Assembly: GCA_021234535.1 (NCBI GenBank)
Contig: CM037835.1
Span: 2,356,001-2,420,000 of the forward strand
Length of the DNA stretch: 64,000 bases
Direction: 5' to 3'
From: Stichopus chloronotus
Taxonomy: Eukaryota; Echinodermata; Holothuroidea; Aspidochirotida; Stichopodidae
Part shown: in pieces, positions 58,571 to 64,000 of the stretch
How positions within the stretch are numbered: position 1 is the stretch's first letter
Layout: each line of letters starts with the position of its first letter
Program-made: the position numbers and the translations under genes
Notes under the pieces: model-generated
Databases searched by the model: none
What the model was told of the DNA's origin: nothing
Seen by the model: the letters and a program-made list of their open reading frames with translations, nothing else

Positions 58571-59162
58571 GGATGGCATCCCCCCACCCTCCCCCGCCTC
58601 GAGAAATGAACTCGATAGGTGTCCTTCTTACGTAGATTAAAGCCTAAGAAACAGCAATTCCGACAGAAGACCTTTCCACATGCTGCAACATTAATTGAAT
58701 CATTACATTGATTGTATGCACTGAGGTAAGTTCTTTTAAGTGACAGCCGGCGAGTTCATTGTAATCATGTTGAGCTAACCGATTCCAGCGATGTTTCGTT
58801 GCACAGCGTACTCTCATTTTGTTATCTCAGCCCTATAGGGGCCAGATGATATATTGTAGTCACTTGGCTAGTGGAGCTATATATTGTACTTTACACCCAT
58901 GGGAGAACGGTTGCCATGGAAACGCTTGGAGTGGATGAGTAGCGACACCCCAGGGCTACCCCATGGTAGTGTGACCATGGGTACAGGAAGGTCCTGTTGG
59001 GTGGTATAAATGAGAACGCGTTCGTGCCAATGTGTGCGTGTGTGTGCGTCCGGACCTGTCCAAATTGTGGTTTTTCCAGAGTATAGTTTGAAAAGTATAC
59101 GAGTGATGAAGTTAAAACTTGGTAAGGTTGTGCATGATGGCAGTATGTCCAAGATGTATTAG
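58571..59162. other. Intronic sequence, nothing recognised
   Basis: A C-rich run at 58581-58600 flanks the retroelement, and a short (TG)n tract lies near 59030-59048. Confidence 0.4.
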
Positions 59163-59600
59163 TTGTATGGTAAATCGAGTCAAATTTGCTGACTTTTGAG
59201 GAAAAAAAAAGCCACTTTTACCCCAAAATTGCTACTTCCAGCATATCTTGAGAAGTATTTAAGCATTTAATGCAAAATTTTGCAAAAACTTACCTGAGAA
59301 TGAAAACTTCAAGGTATATTACTTTTGTAGTAAAGAGAGTGAAATTTGCTGATTTTATTTTTTGAGAAAAAAGCCAATTTTACCCCAAAATTTGTATTTC
59401 CACCATATCTTGAGAACGATTAGACCAATTAACTAAAGGCTTTGTAAGAACTTCCCTAAGAACACATACTGTTTAACATAATATTACTGTAAAAGTAAAT
59501 CCAGTAAGATTTGCTGATTTTGTAGGGAAAAAGCCAATTTTTCCCTAAAATTTGGATTTCCACCATATCTTGAGAGCTACTTAAGCATCATACGCAAAAT
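59163..59600. repeat. Tandem repeat, unit 160-165 bp, about 2.7 copies
   Basis: caaatttgctgac at 59181, gaaatttgctgatt at 59341 and aagatttgctgatt at 59506 start matching units. Each continues with aaaaagcca.tttt.cc, aaatt.g.atttcca.catat, cttgaga, and an a.gcaaaattttgcaa-type word. Copies are diverged by a modest amount. Confidence 0.85.
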
Positions 59601-61729
59601 TTTGCAAGGCCGTTCCTATGAACACAATAATGAAGATACAGTGTATCACTCTTATAGCAAACTGGTGAAATTGTATGATTGTTTGGTAAAAAACTTAGAG
59701 CCAGCATCTGGGTCAATAGACACCACCTTTTTCACGTTAGCCAAAACATCTTTAGCAGAACTGGCCCCTGTGGACAATGTCCTTTATGAGAACATTATTT
59801 TTAAGTCAAACAATATTTTACCAGAACCAGGTCCTGCACGGGTAAATAGGAGACTTATGTGCAAATACCCTTTAGGGGATGCTCTTATATCCTGCCCCTA
59901 ACTCTAACCACTAAGCTTAACCTAAATGGAATAACCCAATATTATAATTGTGTTATGTAGCGTAATATGCACAGATACTTTTGAGCCGTTATTGTTATCG
60001 TTACTTGAGCCTAGTAGCACCAGGCTATAACCTTCAGTGTGCTACCTTACAGTAGATATATCAGTAACGAGATGTTCGGCTCTGCTTACCATCATTTTAT
60101 GCTTGAAGAATATTTGCCACTCAGTTACAACTAGTTCCCCGAACTAGGTCTCTGTGAGATGTGGTTGCAGTAAACTACTACAAATCCTCATGTGCAGGCC
60201 CTGTGTTGAAATCAATGCATGTTGGCGATGAGATACGCAACTCCGTGGATTGCCCTCTTGTTACTTTTTTACGTTTTATGTTACGTTTTATATCTTGATG
60301 ATAATGACGTCCACTAAATTCAACGCGAACATCAGAGTATTTCATTTGTTTCATTTCAATAAGATATTTCTGCTTTACGACAATTACTTAAAACTGACCC
60401 CGGTCCCTTCATGATACATATTTGACCATATTTTTAGACAAAATCATATTTTATCAACTCATTAGATATTACATTGAAGACCTTGTATCCAATAAATTAT
60501 TTGGTTTTTAATTGGATTGGTTTCGTTAGTAAGCAATTGGAAAATTGTAGATATACATCGAGCGTATATGTAGAAATCTGCACGCATAATGGCACATAGA
60601 TCTTCTTTGGCTTACAAAAGCAATTCGTTTGCAACTTGTGTTGTACATGACCACGACCAGGGAGTCCTAACAACTCACTGGCAATGATGACGTGTTAAAA
60701 TGTCACCGTGACGTCATCTTTACAAACTACAAACAGTGATCACTCTCTCGTGTTTGTAAATGTCCTTTGTTATTTAATTTACATAGTCATTCAAGGAAGC
60801 TCTTATTCAAGGACGGATATGTCTTCAAAGACAGTCCTTTGAAACAAATCTATCCATTCAGGTGTTTGAAGTATAGTTTCGTGTTTCTTACGAACAGGGG
60901 GGGGAACTTTCCTCCCATAGTTGACCCCCCCCCCCCGTTGTCCCAACCTTTCCCAATCAAATCTAGTACTCAACAGAGATGAGTCTAATCTTAACCATAT
61001 GTATAGCTGGCTTATGACTTCCAGGGAACCATGATTAATAAATGACTTAAGTTTATGTTTCCCAACATATTGCAGTCACTTCAAAAGTAGGCAAGATTGG
61101 TCAGATCATATTTCTTGATCGTCCAACATCGGGTAAAGGTAAGTGATTGTGTTCGTAAATACAGACGTTGACACAAGACGTTGGCCGAATGAATCAATTA
61201 ATACAACCCAATAAATCAATTAATACAAATAAAAAAAACTTGCCTAAATACTTTTTAGGTGGATCCTTCATTTATGTCAACCGAAAACGTAAACTTGACA
61301 GCTCCTTCTGGCACGGTCAGACATGTTGTTATTGGCAGAGTTCAGCAGCAAACTTGGTCAGGTTTGCAATATTGCAATTTTTTAATGACGAATAGTTATG
61401 TAATATTTTGCAAACATATAGTCACCATTTTGTCTTAGCCATTTTGCTGGCCGAAAGGTACTACCCAAAGACCGATACCGCACCCTCCCGATATTAACAT
61501 TATGCTATTTGTCCCAATAATCTCCATTGCACCTAGTTGCTTCCCCCTCCTAGATTAATGCGGCAAGTGCCGTCACTGCATGCTTACAAATGTCCCACAA
61601 TGTATATAAGCATAAAAAATACAAAGTTTAAAGAAAAGTGTAGACTGATAAAGGTAAATTAGTTTCTCTTTTTTGATCTGGAACACAAAACTTAATAATC
61701 AACTAAAACCATTTTTTTTTTCTTCAGAG

Positions 61730-61883
61730 AAAAATCTGTCATCTTTCCTCCAACAGATAAAAGGCGCCATCCGGCTATCTTGTCAACTATTTGTGACCAT
61801 TCTTTTATTAGCATTTGATTTCTTCTTCTACACAACTTTGGACCTAATTCGTCGCCACAGTCAATTGGATTTTCAATTTCATG
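61730..61883 (+). CDS. DCST1-like, coding exon 11 (membrane segment)
   Basis: The acceptor is ttcttcagag (the second of two overlapping ag sites, the only one in phase). 154 nt, phase 0 in, 1 out. Encodes KNLSSFLQQIKGAIRLS, then the helix CQLFVTILLLAFDFFFYTTL, then DLIRRHSQLDFQFHG. The D.....FD.IR.HS.L.(F/Y).F pattern is that of DCST1. The 3' end is followed by gcaagt, so the intron uses a GC donor; the nearby gt at 61888 would bring a stop in the next exon. Confidence 0.88.
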
Positions 61884-62387
61884 GCAAGTATTATGATTGT
61901 TTCATCTCGTAAAACAGTTACCTGGACAAGCTGTTAGTTCTTGATAAGCAATTCACTGTATCAATGTGACAGACAACATCCGTTGTACATGCAAGTAATA
62001 TCTATTGCTATACGATTAGGGAATTATCCCGGATACAACAGTGCCCCCCCCCCCCAGCTATTGTTGAGAAGACTTCCAAATACACGAGCCAGCTGTATGT
62101 GCCATTCACTCTACCCTAAAAACAGTTCGTTCCGATGTCCAATTAGGCAGTGACGTCTACAACATGACTTAATTAAGGGTAGTAATGTTCCCCTGATCCC
62201 CCCCCCCCAACACTTCTTTGATTCTATTTGACTATGAACGTCCTACGTTTCGCAATAGCTTCCTGACCCCACTGAGAGCTTTATGAGCCCCCCCCCCCCT
62301 TAAATGGGCTTGTGTGTCCTAATGAATATTGTACATTGTACACACACACACACATATATGTGTGTGTATATATATATATATACATAC

Positions 62388-62418
<31 letters not shown>

Positions 62419-63552
62419 CATACATATACATATATAGCTTAACAGACAAAGTCTAGTGAGAACGAGCGTACTCAACTCAATACAACAATCTATCATCTGC
62501 GTTTTCTTCTGGACAAGTTAAAAATTTTAATATTTTGTCAATTCAAACACGGTTTTTATGCTTTCATTGTGCAATAGCACACGTTTCACTATCAGTTTGA
62601 TGTTCAATACATCACCTCAGTACTCATATACGAGAAAAAATGAAAGAAATAAAAAAAATGTGGATGACAATAACCTTTACACAAGGTAACTCTCATACGG
62701 TCGTACGAATATATCAAGGATGCAAACGGTATGCCGAATATCACATTTATAGTTTATTCACGTAGCACTGTCAGAACTTATCAAAATAACATTGACCGAT
62801 TATTATAATTCATAATGTGACACTGATAGAAGTTACATTTTACTGTGGTTATTATAATCACCACTATTATTTTCAATAAACACACACGCAGAAGCGATCT
62901 TCATGTATGATATTACTTCTCGGTGCATCAGGCAGAGTCACGAAATCTATTAAAATGAATTTTAAACGCTAATTCTAACCACATATTTCACTCCAGGGTG
63001 AGCATTCCTTAAATGAAATCGATTTTGTGGAATGAGAAAAGCAATCAATTGGATAGAGTGTGCGTGGGACATATTTGGGAAAGATATCACAGATGTATTG
63101 TTCAGTGGTATCAATTTAAGCGATTTATTACAATAGGTATATGCAAAATCAGAAGGACAAGTATATGATTTCAGTAATGATGTCATCGTTAATGATAATA
63201 CAGAAGATATTTCTGACATTTATTCTCACAGGGTTAGGTTTAGGTTTAATCTGATTTTTGCTTCCTTTCAGAGCGTGTTTTTAGCGTTTCATCTGAAGTT
63301 ATTTTAGCTTTCTGCTTCTGCTACGTTTTATCTTATTTTCGTATTGGACAATTGTAGTTGACAATTTTGCTTCTTATGTGTTTAATATTGCTGGCTTTTA
63401 ACCTGCTGGGTTTTAAGCTGCTTTGGTCGTTTCTATTTTATCTTTATTATCTTTGCGCAACACCTTAGTGCTTCAATCTTTCAATTGGACTTGATGACTT
63501 TAAAAGGCACTTGATATTTGATTATTATTGTTTTTTTTGTTTTTTGTTATAG
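61884..63552 (+). other. DCST1-like intron 11
   Basis: GC..AG intron. Contains C runs at 62044-62054, 62199-62208 and 62289-62299 and the microsatellite at 62341-62437. ORFs are unsupported. Confidence 0.65.
62341..62437. repeat. Compound microsatellite (CA)n(TG)n(TA)n(CATA)n
   Basis: Mixed dinucleotide and tetranucleotide runs over about 100 bp. Confidence 0.95.
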
Positions 63553-63669
63553 GTGAACATTATTTTCGGGTGGCAGTTCATGGTCACGGAAAACTTGCTC
63601 AGATGTTTCAGCGCGTGTTTGAGTCATTTGATAGCGCGCATACCTTGGCCGGAATCTCAACAAATAAAG
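63553..63669 (+). CDS. DCST1-like, coding exon 12
   Basis: Acceptor ttttgttatag; donor gtaaac; 117 nt; phase 1-1. Encodes GEHYFRVAVHGHGKLAQMFQ, RVFESFDSAHTLAGISTNKG. The V.V.G.G.(L/M)A..... stretch follows the previous exon as in DCST1. The remaining family parts (further membrane segment, YxPKRE-like region and C4C4 RING finger) must lie beyond the window. Confidence 0.88.
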
Positions 63670-64000
63670 GTAAACCAATACAGAGTAAATGACCATCAAC
63701 AAGATTAGATTACTTTACTATGACTACAATTGTGAACCAAATGACAAGGAGGCAGATTTATCAAAACCATCATCATTTGTTGAAGAAAAGTTTTATTCAA
63801 TTCCAGATCCAGTTTATATCCGGAATAATCGGAGCTATCTCTTTTTTTTATTTTTTTTATTTTTTTTTTGAGTGTTGACGATAAGACAGGTTTCTTTTGA
63901 AATTATTTTAATAAGCTTGTGTTATCGACGTAAAAGACAGTTTTAAAAGGCTTTATCTTTCCAATCCACTTACATGCGAATTGACGATAGACCTTCACCC
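63670..64000 (+). other. DCST1-like intron 12, continuing past the window edge
   Basis: Starts with gtaaac. Contains poly(T) tracts near 63842-63870 and no further exon. Confidence 0.6.

Larger units (their letters stand above)
56451..61729 (+). other. DCST1-like intron 10, about 5.3 kb
   Basis: The largest intron of the gene. It contains an antisense CR1/Jockey-like fragment (56830-58570), a 160-165-bp tandem repeat (59163-59600), and G and C runs at 60896-60934. ORFs at 59602-59901, 60767-60982 and 61168-61395 have no domain. Confidence 0.7.

Noticed and set aside
61078..61139. Extra DCST1-like exon between ttgcag and gtaagt
   Set aside because: Good-looking splice sites, but the frame required by exon 10 (phase 0) contains a stop, and exon 10 joins exon 11 directly as in the family.

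Overview
This window is AT-rich, intron-rich, repeat-laden nuclear DNA from an animal. Nothing in it looks bacterial or organellar. Coding sequence comes as short exons with GT..AG introns. Penelope-like and CR1/Jockey-like retroelement remains, long dinucleotide arrays and the recurring word TAGGCCT suggest a marine invertebrate. An invertebrate deuterostome such as an echinoderm is my best guess, but it is inferred and not proven.

Two host genes can be reconstructed. (1) On the minus strand, 25778 down to 22756, three exons encode a class A (rhodopsin-family) G-protein-coupled receptor with all seven membrane segments. A one-base frame break just after the DRR motif in exon 2 means it is either a recent pseudogene or carries a sequence error. 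(2) On the plus strand, from about 42815 to beyond the right edge, twelve phase-compatible exons encode a DCST1-like protein (DC-STAMP family). Members of this family act in sperm-egg fusion, and human DCST1 is also a RING E3 ligase. The exons span about 21 kb, one intron appears to use a GC donor, and the last part, including the RING end, lies outside the window.

Smaller coding evidence: a probable Calx-beta-type exon at 373-477 (minus); a THAP zinc-finger start exon at 40956-41162 between diverged inverted repeats (40782-42312), likely a DNA transposon related to the P-element/Kolobok type; and a few unassigned candidate exons (7943-8005, 31963-32321, 33462-33719, 44118-44204, all minus).

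Layout: 0-19 kb is mostly intergenic or intronic DNA with several dispersed repeat families. 19-22.4 kb holds three Penelope-like fragments set among (TA)n arrays. 22.7-25.8 kb is the receptor gene. 26.5-29.1 kb holds tandem repeats, one rich in nuclear-receptor and CRE-like words, and a TA-flanked MITE. 29-37 kb is sparse, with a second copy of that MITE. 37.3-39.3 kb is an 80-unit (TTG)n array next to a fourth Penelope-like element. 40.8-42.3 kb is the THAP element. 42.8-64 kb is the DCST1-like gene, whose introns hold foldback elements, minisatellites, a CR1/Jockey-like fragment and a 160-165-bp tandem repeat. The two genes show no functional link. I found no tRNA, rRNA, CRISPR array or operon. 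No novel multi-gene system is evident; the most unusual structures are the THAP/inverted-repeat element, the DR1/CRE tandem array, the foldback elements and the association of Penelope-like pieces with microsatellites.
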